Notes under the pieces: model-generated
The model's database searches: none
Told to the model about the DNA's origin: nothing
What the model saw: only the letters and a program-made list of their open reading frames with translations
Program-made: the position numbers and the translations under genes
Source of the DNA: Cryptomeria japonica
Taxonomy: Eukaryota > Streptophyta > Pinopsida > Cupressales > Cupressaceae
Direction of reading: 5' to 3'
Length of the DNA: 64,000 nucleotides
Assembly (NCBI RefSeq): GCF_030272615.1
Contig: NC_081413.1
Coordinates: forward strand, 24,122,501-24,186,500
Shown here: positions 1-12,073 of the stretch, piece after piece
Position numbering within the stretch: position 1 is the stretch's first letter
Layout: the number at the start of each line of letters is the position of its first letter

Positions 1-792
1 GCTGGAAAATAGCATCTGAATATGCCAAATATCAATTCTGGTTTAGGCAGAAAATGATCTGCTGCACTGTTATGCTCTAGAACTACTCATCAAATCAACC
101 AAGATCAAAATGCGCACGTGAAACTAGGCTCAATCACTCCTAAACCGTCTACCGCATCATACTACACCCATAATGCATCATCCAAATTGATCTTATATAT
201 ATATATATATATATATCCTATTAGCAAGATTGATTTCCCATAGGTCAACTTCCAAAAATTGCGTAACATGCAACATGAAACATGTAGCTGCAAGTCACCT
301 TCAATATTATAAAAAACATTGTACTAGACCCAAAACACATTATCACACGCTTTCTATAGGTCTCACATAACTCCTAAACACAATTCCAACCATAAAAAAT
401 AACTTAAACAATCCAGACACACGCTGCATCATCAAATATGAAGAATACTCTACTTTGCTGCTCAACCAGATATTGAATCTTCAAACAAGTGACATAATCA
501 ATACCAAAGGGTATATTTACAAGATAATAGGCTTCTGATACTTAACCAATCAACCCTGATCACAAAACCCGAGATCTGCTTCACTGAAACTGAAAAGTGC
601 TCTCAAACCTGTACATTGAGCTTCACTGGGCAAACGGATCACAAAAGACATTCCAGATTACCGGTTAACTAAAACTTCATACCAGATCAAATCAACAGGT
701 TGAGTTGCCATCAATGACAACTCCTAAGCATCTACAATTATCAGAGACTACCAATCTTCACTGAAGCATTACCGAAACATCAAATGCCAACA
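1..792 (-). mobile_element. Partial copia-like LTR at window edge
   Basis: Read on the minus strand the segment begins TGTTGGCATTTGATG at 792, close to the start of the F LTR (TGTTGGCATTTGATC). It carries the same quasi-palindrome near its start (about 693-711) as the F, D and G LTRs. No polypurine tract lies to the right of 792, so this is either a solo LTR or a 5' LTR whose element runs out of the window to the left. The other end is not seen. Confidence 0.6.
194..216. repeat. (TA)n microsatellite
   Basis: An uninterrupted run of TA dinucleotides inside the partial LTR. It is a simple repeat with no gene association visible. Confidence 0.95.
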
Positions 793-1721
793 ATTATGTT
801 TTGCAAGTGAAGTGTTATGCTTCTAGAATTAATCTATATTGTGGGTTATTTATTGAATACTCTTGTTGAAGAAGCTAAGAGTTGATATTGTATTGTATCT
901 GGAAAGATTAGTAGAAATAAAAAGTATTGTTCTTTTGGAGTGTGGGGTTTTCTTCTAAAAGGGTTTTCCCCATGTATATTGTGTGTTTATTGTGGTATAT
1001 CTTTATGCATTCTTTTTGTTTCTGTCTAAATGTGTTTTTTATTCTATAATAGTTAAGATTTGTACAAAAAATTTGCACTAGCTCCCCTCTGTATTAGTGT
1101 TAGGAGGCATTTTCTACCCCTTTGCTTCCTTTCAACATGGAAGCCCATGCTTGGATGAAAACGGATTCATTTCTAAAGTAGTTGTAGAGTTTCACATAAG
1201 GTAGTGTTGTTAAGCATGATATGTTAGAAAATTCTTAGCATCATAAAGAAGATGGATCTAATAATGGTGGTTCCATATTAAGGTCACTTAATTTCAAATT
1301 TGCATATAAAGTTTAATATTTTCATATTGTAGTAGTCCCAACCTTGTATCTCATCCAACAAAGTCATAAATTAATTATTTGGATAGAGATTGAAATTTTC
1401 GAACATACCTCAAAGGCCTTGTAGTGAGGACCCATTCATGCATCCATCCTTGTATCTATCATTAAGGTTTTAGATACTCCCGAATATGAACTTAAGGGGG
1501 TTGTTAAGTAAAATATATAATTACCATAGGTTAATTAGGCCCCATTTTTGCTTATTACACAAGCTAAACTTAAGAATGTTTTTCAAAATAGAAATCGTTT
1601 GTTTTTTGTCTCAAAGCATAGGATGATGGAATTTGTCATAATGTAATATAATCCTTTCCTAGGGTTCCATTTGGGGTTGGATTTTTTTCTTTTTGATTTT
1701 ATAACTATTTAATATCAATGA
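793..1721. other. Gene-free stretch between elements
   Basis: AT-rich sequence without a supportable ORF, terminal repeat or RNA gene. It is the left flank of element A and probably older, unrecognised repeat sequence. Confidence 0.5.
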
Positions 1722-3366
1722 TGTATAAAAAGGGAACCAAGTAGCTAAGGCCTAATCCTACTCTCATACACATTGGAATATGAAAGCTCGCCTACGGAGA
1801 TATTTCACTTTGACTACCCTTGAGAGAGAAAGAGAGAGTCAAGGACTATATTTAGGGTTTCTATTCCTTTGCTATAATGTAGAGGAGATGTGTAAAATAT
1901 GATGCAATAACCAACTATGGTAGGAGATGGACAATGAAGCAAACATAAACTGAAAAATGCAGAATTTGACTGAACTGAAATTGAGAAACTGAAAGTAGAA
2001 CTAGAAAATGAACTCAGAAGTACACTTGTCTTTGAAATTTGGTGCAGAATGGGTAGAACTAGGGTGCCACACCCTGGTCCTCGTCAGAACAGAGAGTTGA
2101 AAACCTGGACTTGAGACTTTGAAGGCCAGAAATGTTGAACTGCCAAGAAATGATGCAAAAATCAAGGGACCAAGGTGCCACACCCTCGTCTTGGACCAGG
2201 GGGCCACGCCTTGGTCTATGAAAATTGAGACCTAACTCTGTGATTGGGTCTGCACCTATGTCTTCTATCAGTCCCAAGAATCGCGTGTTTGTTGGATTCC
2301 TGTACGTGCACCTACAACTTGAAAAATGGTGTCTAGGTGGCTATATAAGGTTTTTCTTTAGTCAAACCCCCTGTTTGGTGGTTTCCACCTCCATAAATAG
2401 CCGATAATGTATTGAAAACGTGTGTGCAAGAATTTTATGTGTATGCAAGATCCTAAATGAATGAGAAAGTAAATCAAGAGTCCTACCCTACACTTTGGAG
2501 AGCAAACCCTAAGTGCTTGTAAATGTAAACGTAAATGCCTCAAATGCTAATGGATATAAAGCATGAATGTAAATATGAAAATGAATGCTATGAAGCTCAT
2601 ACAAAGACATGAAAATAACATGAAATCATACCAAACCCTAGGGGAGAGGTACAAGCCAATAAATAGTTAGTGATCTCCTATTATTCTTCAATGTCTTCAA
2701 CACTCCTAATTGATGTTGAAAATGATTGATGTAGACTTGAATGATGCTTGATTTGATGTTGTAGACTTCACATAACCCGCACTTTCACTTCACAAGAGGA
2801 TCCTTCAAAGTTTCTTGTAGATGGATCCCTCAAATGAGGAAAGGGAAGACTATAGGTAGGAAGCCCTAATTCAACCTTAGGCCAACCTAGAATCAATATA
2901 ATTTCACAATTCTTTGTATTTAAACATTAAAATACTACCAGAACCTGCTCCCGAAATTTTGGAAAAAAAGTTTGGGACCAGGTAGCCCCCCTCTTGGTCC
3001 GACCAACTTTTCATCAAATTTTTGGGGAAACAAGATAATGTGATTCTAAAGAGAATTCTAGAAGGATATGGAAATTCATAATGTCTAGATATGCGAAATT
3101 GGGCCTTGAAGGTTGAAATAGGACATAATTAGGGTAATTGATGAAATGATTTATTGAAAGATAAAATAAAAAGGGGCAGACTTAATATGAAGGGCCCAAA
3201 TTTATGATGTGTCAAGTGATGAAAGAAGACTTTAGATTTGATTAAATTAATTAATTAAATTCTTAAAGGGAAATTAAGATGCAAGATGCAAACACACTAA
3301 GGCAGGTGCTAACCTAAGCGTGGAATTGTACCACCCAATTAAGGGTGTACAATTTATGATGCTACA
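1722..3366 (-). repeat. 3' LTR of element A
   Basis: Homologous along its length to 39304-40967. On the minus strand it starts TGTAGC at 3366 and ends near TATA/TACA at 1722-1725. The bordering sequence at 3367-3380 is, on the minus strand, a purine-rich tract ending GGGGGCTAAA, as in element B. Confidence 0.88.
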
Positions 3367-3816
3367 TTTAGCCCCCTCTTTAGAAGTCATATGACACTAC
3401 GTGCATATGCAAGATAACGTACAAAAAAGTAAACATTTCATGAAAAATGATATATCCATAAGGTGTCAAACGAAGCCCCCAATAGTATCTGCAGTACACT
3501 ATTAGGAATCGTACCCTACAAAACCACATTGTTAGATAAAATAAAAAAAATCACCTAAATGCTTACTAGGGAAGTGATGAAATTTGTGGGTACCTATATG
3601 CCCCCACCTGTTTTGGCTTGCTAGTTAGTGAGTTGAAACAGGGTATCATGTTTACCACATCTAATTGTGAAGGAAATTTGATGACAAATGCTCACAACAA
3701 GGTTTGATACAAGATCAAAACTAATGGAGAATCATTTGGTAAGAAACAGAACTAAATGATGAAAGATTAAGTGGAAAATAAATGCAAAATTAGGGTTTAG
3801 ATAAGAATTACCTTTT
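3367..3816 (-). other. Element A 3' internal segment with polypurine tract
   Basis: Reverse-complement match to 56330-56724 of element B, including the polypurine tract next to the LTR (plus-strand 3367-3380). It contains no ORF and is the non-coding region just upstream of the 3' LTR, cut by the LINE at 3816. Confidence 0.8.
3805..3816. repeat. Left target-site duplication of LINE
   Basis: GAATTACCTTTT, repeated exactly at 12681-12692 after the LINE A-tail. This length is typical of LINE target-primed insertion. Confidence 0.9.
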
Positions 3817-3891
3817 CAATGTCAGGGGCATTAATGCTCCTGACAAAAGAGGGAGAATCAAATCTCACCTTGATTCTTCAAAGGCTGACAT

Positions 3892-3896
3892 CTTTA
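3892..3896. repeat. Left target-site duplication of element S
   Basis: CTTTA here pairs with CTCTA at 6725-6729, differing by one transition. Joining the flanks restores an open endonuclease reading (ADIF before, ILQETKL after), which confirms the insertion site. Confidence 0.8.
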
Positions 3897-4265
3897 TATA
3901 GGAGTTGAGAAAATACAACACCACAGGAGCCTGAAGATCTTTTGCAAGCCGAATAACCTGTTACAAGGAGAAGCAATGAAGCAAAATCTGAAGAACATAC
4001 AAAACACAGAGAATATGCTCAAAAAGAGAGAGCTCAATATTCACAAAAATATGTAATGTGATTCTTACAATGAAAAGAAAGAGCTCAACCTTTAATAGGT
4101 CAAGAAACCCTAAAAAGGGAAAACCTAGGTTTGCACATAATAATTAATTAAAATAATTAATTATATGCACCTAAAGTTAGCTTAAGTGTAAAAGAGATAA
4201 AGGGAACTTAAATAATTAAACAAATAATGTTTAATTAATCAAGTAAATACCCTAATACTCTAACA
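3897..4265 (-). repeat. 3' LTR of element S
   Basis: Near-identical to 6369-6724; the main difference is a 12-base expansion of an AATTAATT repeat near 4140-4165. Few differences between the LTRs indicate a fairly recent insertion. Confidence 0.92.
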
Positions 4266-4277
4266 CCCCCCCTTAAG
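4266..4277 (-). other. Polypurine tract of element S
   Basis: Plus strand CCCCCCCTTAAG, read on the minus strand as CTTAAGGGGGGG directly before the LTR start TGTTAG. This is the plus-strand DNA priming site. Confidence 0.8.
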
Positions 4278-5440
4278 CTAGACTTAGGGAGAAGCTAAAA
4301 CCTAGAATAGCTACTGAAAGCAATAAAGGTGGGTCCCGACAATAAGGCCTGATCAGGTACCCAAATACAATGAAATCTCTATGAACTGGAGAAATAGAGA
4401 AAACCACATGGGAACAAAACTCTACTCCAAAAAGAGATGGAAAAGAATATCACTGAAGCATGAAGACCCTGCAAACTCTGTCGAAGAATAACTGCTGATC
4501 TGAAGAACATCCACTGAACTAGAACATGACCAGGTAGAGAAGACTGTAATCTGCATGAGTGCCCTCAAATGACACTATCGAATCAGGAGGCAAACAAGGC
4601 AAAACAACTGAAATCAAAGATACAGATGGCATGAGAAACCAAAGCCTGAAGAGTTGATCAATCGAACCATGGAAGCATTAGAACCAACAGGATAAACCTC
4701 CCCATAATGCAGAAGTGGGAGAGGGACAGGAACACTGAAAATGATAGCCAAAAACAACTGCATGATGAAGAACCAAGAACATCAAAGGTGCTGAGACACA
4801 TCATCATGAGGCGAATTTCATGGAAGGAACACTCACTTGACAAAGGAAGATGGCAAACAAAGGCAAACATCAACCCCCTCATGGCACTTGATCAACAGTG
4901 CATGTACAACAAGACACAATATATGCAAGATTCCAAGTAAACAATGCATGATGGCACTTTATCTCAATGTGTTTGCATAATTACAAGCTACAATGATAAG
5001 AATACTGGAAATAGAAATGAGAATCAAAACAAAGATACCCTACTCAGAAAAGAGATCCCAGGACCTAAAACAACCACGATATCCACTAAAGAGATGAAAA
5101 GCAAAAAACTGAATAAAATATGCATGGAGAAGAATATATAAATAAAACCCATTTTTTTGGAAAGTACATAGCACAAGCTTTCCAAAAATATAATTTTTTT
5201 GAAAAACAGAGTTCAGATGCTCATTCTACGTCTCCCGGAGTGCAAAAAAGAGACCTCACTTTGATTGTAAAAAAACATAGTCAGACAAAAAAATTGGAAA
5301 AAATTACCAACACCATGAGGTCAGCCTTGGAACCAGCTTTTCGACGCCTATTCGTTTGCCAAAATCTGACTCTGTATGCCCAAGATAGGGCCAAAAAACC
5401 AAACCCCCCCTTGAAAAAGCCAAAAAAGGGGGTTTGGTGG
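4278..5440. other. Non-coding interior of element S
   Basis: A-rich sequence with only short chance ORFs (for example 4707-4940 and 5120-5488). No gag or pol motif is recognisable in any frame. Confidence 0.6.
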
Positions 5441-5449
5441 CCAATGGGT

Positions 5450-5925
5450 GGTCCAGTGGCCAGGGAGCGGAGCTCCGGTGGTGGCTAGGCGGAAGCCCGG
5501 TGGCGGAGTGGTGGCCTGCAGGCCGAGCGGAGATTTCCCAGCGGTAAAGGAGGCCGGGCTAGGCGGAGCTCGGCCGAGGAGAGGAGCTGCGGGCGGCGGC
5601 CGGCGAGCGGAGCGGCGGCTCGAGGAACATGCAGCGGCCGGCAGGGAGCTAAGCGGGGAGCTGGCGGAGGGCCAAGGCGGAGCATAGCCGAGGAGAGGAG
5701 CTACGGGTGGTAGTCGGTGAGCGGAGCGGCAGCCGAAGGAACATGCAGCGGCCGGCGGGGAGCTGAGCGGTCGACGGGAGCGGGCAGCGGCCGGCGGGAG
5801 CGGAAGCCGGGGACCAAGCAGCGGCTGGTGGGAGCGGAAGCCGGGGACCGAAAAAGAACGCCGGAAATGGCTGCCGGTGGGGGCCGTAGAGGCTAGACTG
5901 ATAGGTCTGACAGGCCTGTCAGTCC
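5450..5925. repeat. GC-rich island with diverged tandem repeat inside element S
   Basis: About 470 bases of strongly GC-rich sequence in an otherwise AT-rich window. Two diverged copies of a unit of about 100 bases (about 5571-5650 and 5674-5762) share GAGGAGAGGAGCT, GAGCGGAGCGGC and GGAACATGCAGCGGCCGGC. It ends with the 16-bp perfect palindrome CTGACAGGCCTGTCAG at 5907-5922. Long ORFs here on both strands follow from base composition. The origin could be a captured fragment or a structured leader; neither is shown. Confidence 0.75.
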
Positions 5926-6356
5926 GGTACCCTGTGGTACCCCCAAACCCCAAAAAAAACTTCCAAAATTTTTTATTTTTTTTAAAAAGAAACAAACCCC
6001 CCCCTTTTTTTTTTGCCTTTTTTTTCAATAATTTTTTTTAAAAACAAATTTTGGCCTGCGTGCTGTAAAAAGGCAAATTTTTATTTTTTTGAATTTTTTT
6101 CTCGATTTGCGTGCCAAGGTCGTACGACCTAGATCTAAGAAAAAAAATGCTCCCAGAGGCTCAGGAACCAAAATAGGTCAAATTTTATATGACCATAGGG
6201 GTTTTTAGGCCTTCTAAGCACGATGGTGAGGTCCGTTTAGGCCCAAAGTGCTAAAAAAAAATCTCAAACCCTAGGTACATAAAAAATTCCTGAAACCCCA
6301 GATCTACTTCCAAAGCAAAAAATTCTCAAAACAAGAACAGGCAGTTGCATATCCAA

Positions 6357-6368
6357 GCTCTGATACCA
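6357..6368 (-). other. tRNA-iMet primer-binding site of element S
   Basis: On the minus strand TGGTATCAGAGC lies directly after the 5' LTR. This is the standard plant copia primer site, complementary to the 3' end of initiator tRNA-Met. Confidence 0.9.
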
Positions 6369-6724
6369 TATAGGAGTTGAGAAAATACAACACCACAGGA
6401 GCCTGAAGATCTTTTGCAAGCCGAATAACCTATTACAAGGAGAAGCAATGAAGTAAAATCTAAAGAACATACAAAACACAGAGAATATGCTCAAAAAGAG
6501 AGAGCTCAATATTCACAAAAATATGTAATGTGATTCTTACAATGAAAAGAAAGAACTCAACCTTTAATAGGTCAAGAAACCCTAAAAAGGGAAAACCTAG
6601 GTTTGCACATAATAATTAATTATATGCACCTAAAGTTAGCTTAAGTGTAAAAGAGATAAAGGGAACTTACATAATTAAACAAATAATGTTTAATTAATCA
6701 AGTAAATACCCGAATACTCTAACA
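6369..6724 (-). repeat. 5' LTR of element S
   Basis: Second copy of the S LTR. On the minus strand it starts TGTTAGAG at 6724 and is followed on its inner side by the primer-binding site. Confidence 0.92.
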
Positions 6725-6729
6725 CTCTA

Positions 6730-7330
6730 TACTCCAAGAAACAAAGCTATCATAGGAAATGTATCATAAAACCGTGGCTAAATGGACACAATTCGGATTT
6801 GCCCACATGTAAGGTGTTGGGGCCTCGGGAGGATTACTTACATTATGGAATCCTAAAAAAGTTCAAGTTCATTTATTAGATCAAGATCATAATTGGCAAA
6901 TGTTGAAAGCAGTATACTATGACATGACCTTTATAGTATTTAATGTTTATGGCCCCATCCCCACTCAGGAAAAGAAAGACCTATGGGACAAACTGACTCT
7001 TTTACTCCAACAAGAAGAAGCACAAAATTTTATCATTGGAGGAGACTTTAATGCAATCTTGTCTCATAAGGACAAACAAGGAGGAATCTGCCCACCCCCA
7101 TGATCTATGCAGGATTTCCTAAGTTTCACCATAGAAAACAACTTATTGGATGTGATCCCCAATAATGGTCTCTTCACTTGGACTAATAGGAGATCAAGCT
7201 TCCTTTAGATTGTAGAGAGACTCGACAGGTTTTTCATTCCCTTGGAATGGCGCCTTAATCAGGTTAGTTATTATTTAGACATTCTTCCTATTTCTGAATC
7301 CGACCACTTCCCAGTCCAAATTGTCCTTTA
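6730..7330 (+). pseudogene. LINE endonuclease domain (APE-like), broken
   Basis: Continues the endonuclease cut by S: 3818-3896 encodes the start (NVRGINAPDKR...SSKADIF) and this segment resumes with ILQETKL. Recognisable blocks are VFNVYGPIPTQEKKDLWDKL (6940-7000), the GGDFNAIL motif (about 7039), WTNRR (about 7180), LDRFF (about 7220) and SESDHFPV (about 7300), the order of the apurinic-endonuclease fold of plant L1 elements. This enzyme nicks the chromosomal target for target-primed reverse transcription. It is inactive because of the S insertion, a frameshift near 6800, and stops after GGICPPP and within the WTNRR-LDRFF stretch. Confidence 0.88.
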
Positions 7331-7814
7331 ATGGTAAAAATAGAACCCTATGCCATGTTTTGGTTCCTCCTTCAAGTTTGAGCACATGTGGTTTAGACAT
7401 CCACATTTTTAGGCATTATTAAGACAATGGTGGGTATCTGCCCTTGCATGTAGTGGAACAAAGATTTTCCAATTTTTTAAGAAACTTCGGTTTATTAAGG
7501 TCTAGGCTAAGGAATGGAATAGAAAGATCTTTAAGAATGTTTTTGCTCAAAAAAAAATCATTGCTCAACAACTAGAAGAAGTTAACCAAAAAATAATTTC
7601 CAAGGGATTGGATCAGCTCCTGCATTCTACAGAGAAGGGTCTTCAAAGTGAGTGGGAAGAAGCTTGTAAGAGAGAAGAAGAATACTGGGGACAAAAATCA
7701 AGGGAGCTTTGGCTGAAGTAGGGAGATAAGAACACAAAGTTCTTTCATGCTTCCACAAAACAAAGAAAAGTATCTAATGTTATATTCTCAATCAAGCAAG
7801 CAGACTCAAGGGTA

Positions 7815-9650
7815 TTGATTAAAAATTTAGCAGACATTCAAGATGAAGGAGTAAAGTTTTTCAAGAATCTATTAGCTCCCTCACCTTCTAATTTAGATCC
7901 TTTTTGGAAGGATAATGCTGGCCTTCTACTGCAATCTATCCCACCTCTGATCTTTGACCAGGATAACAGAGTCCTACTGGCCCCGTTCACTCTGGAGGAA
8001 GTCCACAAAGTGGTATTCTCCCTTTCCCTAGATAAAGCCCCAGGTCTAGATGGGTTCACCGCCCTCTTTTTTCAAAAGTGTTGGGATGTGATTGGTTTTG
8101 ACCTCTTAGTGGTAATGGAAGAATCCAGGAAAAAGGGAGCAATGCTAAAAAGTTTTAATGCAACAAATATTGTTCTCATCCCCAAAACCCCTTCTCCATC
8201 AACATTTGCTGAGTTTAGACCTATTTCTCTTTGTAACACAATCTATAAGGTTGTAACTAAGGCCATTTACCTTATAATGCATTACCTCATTCCTAAGATC
8301 ATCTCACAAGAAAAAGGGGGTTTTGTCCCATGCAGGGAGACTATGGAAGGAGCCCTAGTAGCACATGAGGTTTTACACTCTATCCATGATAACCAACAAG
8401 CAAATTTTGTTGTCAAATTTGATATGATGAAAGCATACAACCGGGTTAAGTGGGATTTTATTTTTAAATTATTATCAAAATTTGGCTTCTCAGACAAATG
8501 GTGCAAATGGATCAAAACTTGTGTCTCAGGTGCACATTTTTCTATTCTAATAAATGGACATCCCTCAGGGTTTTTTCAGGGTACACAGGGAATAAGACAA
8601 GGTGACCCTTTATCACCTTTTCTCTTCATTCTCATGGTAGATGCCTTGAGAAGATACATCAATTTTTAATCTTCAAAAGGGCTTTGGCTTGGTGTCACTC
8701 TTCCAGGTACTTTAATAATAGTAACTCACTCTCTTTTTGCTGACGATACATTGTTATTTGGTAAGTCTTCTCTAAAAGAAGCTAGGCTCATCAAACAAAC
8801 ACTGGATATCTATTCCTCTGCTTTAGGTCAGAAAATTAATGCTACCAAGTCCAAGATTTTCATTTTCAACACACCTTCAATCTTGTCACTAAGAATATGC
8901 AAGACTTTGGGCTTCTCAATGGACCAATTGCCATCTTCCTACCTTGGCATCCCCTTTTTTATGGGAATAAACAAACCTTCTTATTGGTTTGCTGTCATTG
9001 ATAGAATCAAGGCACAAATTTCAGCTTGGAAAGTAAGGTGGCTTTCACTATGAAGTAGAATCCTTCTTATCAAGTCAGTGTTAACAACAATACCGAACTA
9101 TTACATGTCTGTTCTCAAAGCTCACTCATCCGTCATTCAACAATTGCAGAAACTCGTTAGAGACTTTCTATGGAATAGTAATATGACAAATGAAAGGAAA
9201 ATACCCTTAGCCTCTCTGGAAAATATGTCATACCAAAAATCTCAAGGGGGAGTGGGACTTCACAATTTTAAGCATCGCAACAAGGCTTTTGGAGGGAAAC
9301 TGATTTGGAAAATGTACACTAAACCTGTTTCCAAATGGTGCCAGATTATGCAAGATAAATATTTGGACAACACTCAACCATCAAGAGTGTTGACAATTTT
9401 AGACCCTCCAAAGGGGTCCGCTATTTGGAATTTTATGATGGATTCAAGAAATCTAATATCTAAGTATGTTTCATGGGAAATCAATAATGGTCTCAGTGCT
9501 AACTTCTGGATAGACTCATGGTGTGGGAATCCTCCTATTGCTCAATTGGATAACATGGAAGACATTATGAATATAGCTATAGCTCATTGGGGTACAAAAT
9601 TGAGTGACTATGTGTTTGCTGTAGAAATATTTTCAGGGAAAATAATCTGA
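7815..9650 (+). pseudogene. LINE reverse transcriptase domain, broken
   Basis: Typical plant L1 RT blocks are present: FTLEEVHKVVFSLSLDKAPGLDGF (split by no stop, about 7987-8058), EFRPISLCNTIYKVVTKAI, the A block VKFDMMKAYNRVKWDF (about 8419), GIRQGDPLSPFLF (about 8590), and the catalytic SLFADDTLLFG (about 8730), followed by GQKINATKSK, SYLGIPFF and the thumb region to WIDSWCG. The A block reads KAYN where KAYD is usual, so one acidic position is altered. Stops at about 8667 and 9051 and a frame change before FADD break the ORF. Confidence 0.92.
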
Positions 9651-9709
9651 AAAGATCCCACTCTTCTCCCAATATCCACCCAACAATCTTCCTCATTGGA
9701 AATATTTTA

Positions 9710-10144
9710 TTGAATAGGACAGCTCTCATGTCTAACAAAGATGATGTATTATTTTGGGCAGCTTCAAAATCAGGGCAATATTCAGTTAAAGAAGGTTACA
9801 ATGCCTTACAACAGGGTTGCAGTAGTAAGGTAAGTAGTTGGGCATACTCTTTCTATTATAATGACATTGTTCTACCAAAAGCAGGTTGTTTTGTGTGGTT
9901 AACGTTGAAAAAAATAATCCTAACAATAGAAAGACTAGTAAAACTAGGCATTACACAAGCTTTTAATTGTGTATTTTGTGACTTAGAGGAAGAATTAGTT
10001 GATCATTTATTTTTACACTGCACCTTTGCCTCCCAATGTTGGTTCTTCATCAAGAATAAACTCCAAGTTATGTTGCCCTTTATGAAATCACTGTGGGATA
10101 TGTTTAACTCTTGGCCTCTTTTATTTTTTACATCAACCCTCTAA
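9710..10144 (+). pseudogene. LINE RT C-terminal zinc-binding region
   Basis: Reads SGQYSVKEGYNAL, then PKAGCFVWLTLKK and CVFCDLEEELVDHLFLHCTFASQCW. The C-x2-C...H-x4-H/C pattern is the zinc-binding tail (zf-RVT type) that follows RT in plant LINE ORF2 proteins. It is separated from RT by frame changes near 9650-9710 and from RNase H by a degraded linker (10145-10400). Confidence 0.85.
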
Positions 10145-10402
10145 GGCATTTAGAAATGCACTCCTGCTCACATTATTTGGGCCATTTGGTGGGAGAGGAA
10201 CAAAAGAATTTTCAGAAAAACATCCTCTTCTATGGATCAAGTTTTGATCAAATTGGAAAATTCGATTGGAGAAATCATAAATTCTTCTCTCACTAATTCC
10301 AAGGAGATCCAGTCATTTACTCGGTAGGATAAGGTAATTTCAAAATCATGGAACAATATTACTTTTCCAATAGGGACTCCCCCGAACTGGTCCTCAACTC
10401 AT

Positions 10403-10924
10403 GTGAGATATAGGTCATCCATAAAATGGGTACCCCCAACACCTAATTTCTTTAAGATCAAATTTGATGGCTCTTCCCGTGGAAACCCAGGGAAGTCGGG
10501 AATTGGAGTTTGCATTCGAGATCAATTTGGCAAAATGTGTGCTTTCCAAGCTTCTCCCATCCCTCTGAGTACAAATAACTTGGCGGAGGCAAATGCCTTA
10601 CTAGCTGGTCTGGTGTTAGCAAGGAAGTGTGACTTCTCCAATATACACATAGAAGGGGACTCATTAGTTATTATCAATTCAATTACCTCAAAAAGATCTA
10701 AGACTTGACATATTTTGTATGTTTTGAAGCACACCTTGGATCTTCTCGACACTTTTTCAGACTACATTCTCAGCCACACATTAAGAGAGGGCAACTTCAT
10801 TGCTGACATGTTAGCAAATATGGGTTGCGATGGCATTTCAGTTGAGTTGGTTGCAATTCCCACTAAGCTGTCTTCTTTTCCCAAATTGCTTGAATTGGTA
10901 CAAAAGGAAAGTACAAAACTCTAA
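10403..10924 (+). pseudogene. LINE RNase H domain
   Basis: RNase HI fold at the ORF2 C-terminus. All four acidic positions are visible: FDGSSRGNPG (D), NNLAEANALLAGL (E), IEGDSLVII (D) and REGNFIADMLANMGC (D). One stop (about 10706) divides it into 10403-10708 and 10715-10924. The enzyme removes RNA from RNA-DNA hybrids during reverse transcription. Plant L1 lineages with such a domain are known; here it is better preserved than the RT. Confidence 0.92.
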
Positions 10925-11302
10925 TCACAAATTACTTCCTAATAAATACTCCCATGTAAGCATTTAACTGATGCCTGTGTACAAGAAGGCTGACAGGACA
11001 CTAACATTTATGTTTTTAAATGCACTTTGTAGATGGTATGAATGAAATTTTAGTGCGAATTACTCTGGGATTTTCACAACGTCACTTCACACGGGGCAAG
11101 ATAGAGTCAGGCCTCCCACACATCCTCTTGACTGCATTACGGTCACAAATTAATACAAGAATTGCAAACATGATCCTAAAAATTTGATCATTTATTGTAC
11201 TTTGAGATGGTAATTTTTGTTTATAAATGGAACCAGCCTGTTTTTATATACACAATTCTCAATGGAAATTTTTGAAATCTTTTATATTTTTGAAGTATCT
11301 GA

Positions 11303-12073
11303 GTGCTTTGCAATATGGAGAATGACTCTTGCGTAGGGTGCAGGAAAATGCATTGGGAGTATATGCCATGGAATGATCGGGTTTCAGTGCAAATTTCAGA
11401 ACCCTCAGCGGCTTTTCATGGACACATCAATGACAGGGACCTCGCCCAACTTTTTCTTTTGCACAATCCACAATTGAGAAGAGCTATCAAAGACTTCATC
11501 GGTGAGGATATCTTATCCCCTCAAGCCAAAAGGATTATTTATTCCTATCAACTTCTCAGTTCTTTTTTGTCAAATGCTCTGGATCTCTTGCAATCTATTC
11601 CTCTGCTAGAACTAGTGTTCTTTAAGTTGGTAAGACAAGATGTGCTTGCACTGACCTCGTTACATGAAGCCCTAGTAAAATATAATCTATGGCAGGGGTC
11701 GGTTCTCCTTGGGGGACTCTTTCCTTGCCACTTTATTCAATCCAGCCATGCTTACATGGTACTTTATGACCGAAAAAAACATGCCCTTGAATGACAAAAC
11801 TTCCGCCAAGTGAAGAATGACCTGCATCAATTCGGTAGACAATTGGACGACCACATTGTGCACAGAGTCAAAATTAAAGTTGGGGCTCCCATGGTGATCC
11901 TGGAAATAGAAAATGTTGATCCCTATTTGCCAATTTCACAACCTGTGGAAAGGGGACGAGCTACAGATAGGGTGCCAGACCTCAACCCACCGGTGCAGGA
12001 TGATGCCATGGGATGGCCCGCCTTTGATGCCCCTGTAATTCAGTCCCATGAGGACGCCACCATGGACGAGTAA
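11303..12073 (+). pseudogene. Extra LINE ORF downstream of RNase H, function unknown
   Basis: An ORF of 163 codons (11303-11794) continues in the same frame after a single stop and a few codons into an 87-codon part (11810-12073), about 256 codons in all. It lies inside the LINE boundaries, 380 bases past the RNase H stop and 600 before the A tail. The N-terminus has CVGCRKMHWEYMPW; the middle is leucine-rich and probably helical; the C-terminus is acidic and proline-rich. I do not recognise a family. It could be a third LINE ORF or host sequence picked up by the LINE. Confidence 0.55.

Larger units (their letters stand above)
3897..6724 (-). mobile_element. Element S: small non-autonomous copia-type LTR element
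   Basis: LTRs of 369 and 356 bp (3897-4265 and 6369-6724) flank a 2.1-kb interior. On the minus strand, the tRNA-iMet primer site TGGTATCAGAGC (6357-6368) follows the 5' LTR, and a purine tract of seven G residues (4266-4277) precedes the 3' LTR, which begins TGTTAGAG. The interior has no gag, protease, integrase or RT, only non-coding sequence and a GC-rich island. It is inserted in the LINE endonuclease and is therefore younger than the LINE. The LTR 3' end is CTCCTATA rather than the usual CA. Confidence 0.9.

Noticed and set aside
1717-1723. Target duplication for element A (flanks ATGATG and ACATCAT)
   Set aside because: The flanks at 1717-1723 and 40968-40974 are inverted rather than direct repeats and probably chance; no duplication is claimed.
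5348-6028. 226-codon minus-strand ORF in element S
   Set aside because: It spans the GC-rich repeats and poly-purine tracts. The product is low-complexity Pro/Ala/Ser/Lys with no domain, and it follows from base composition.
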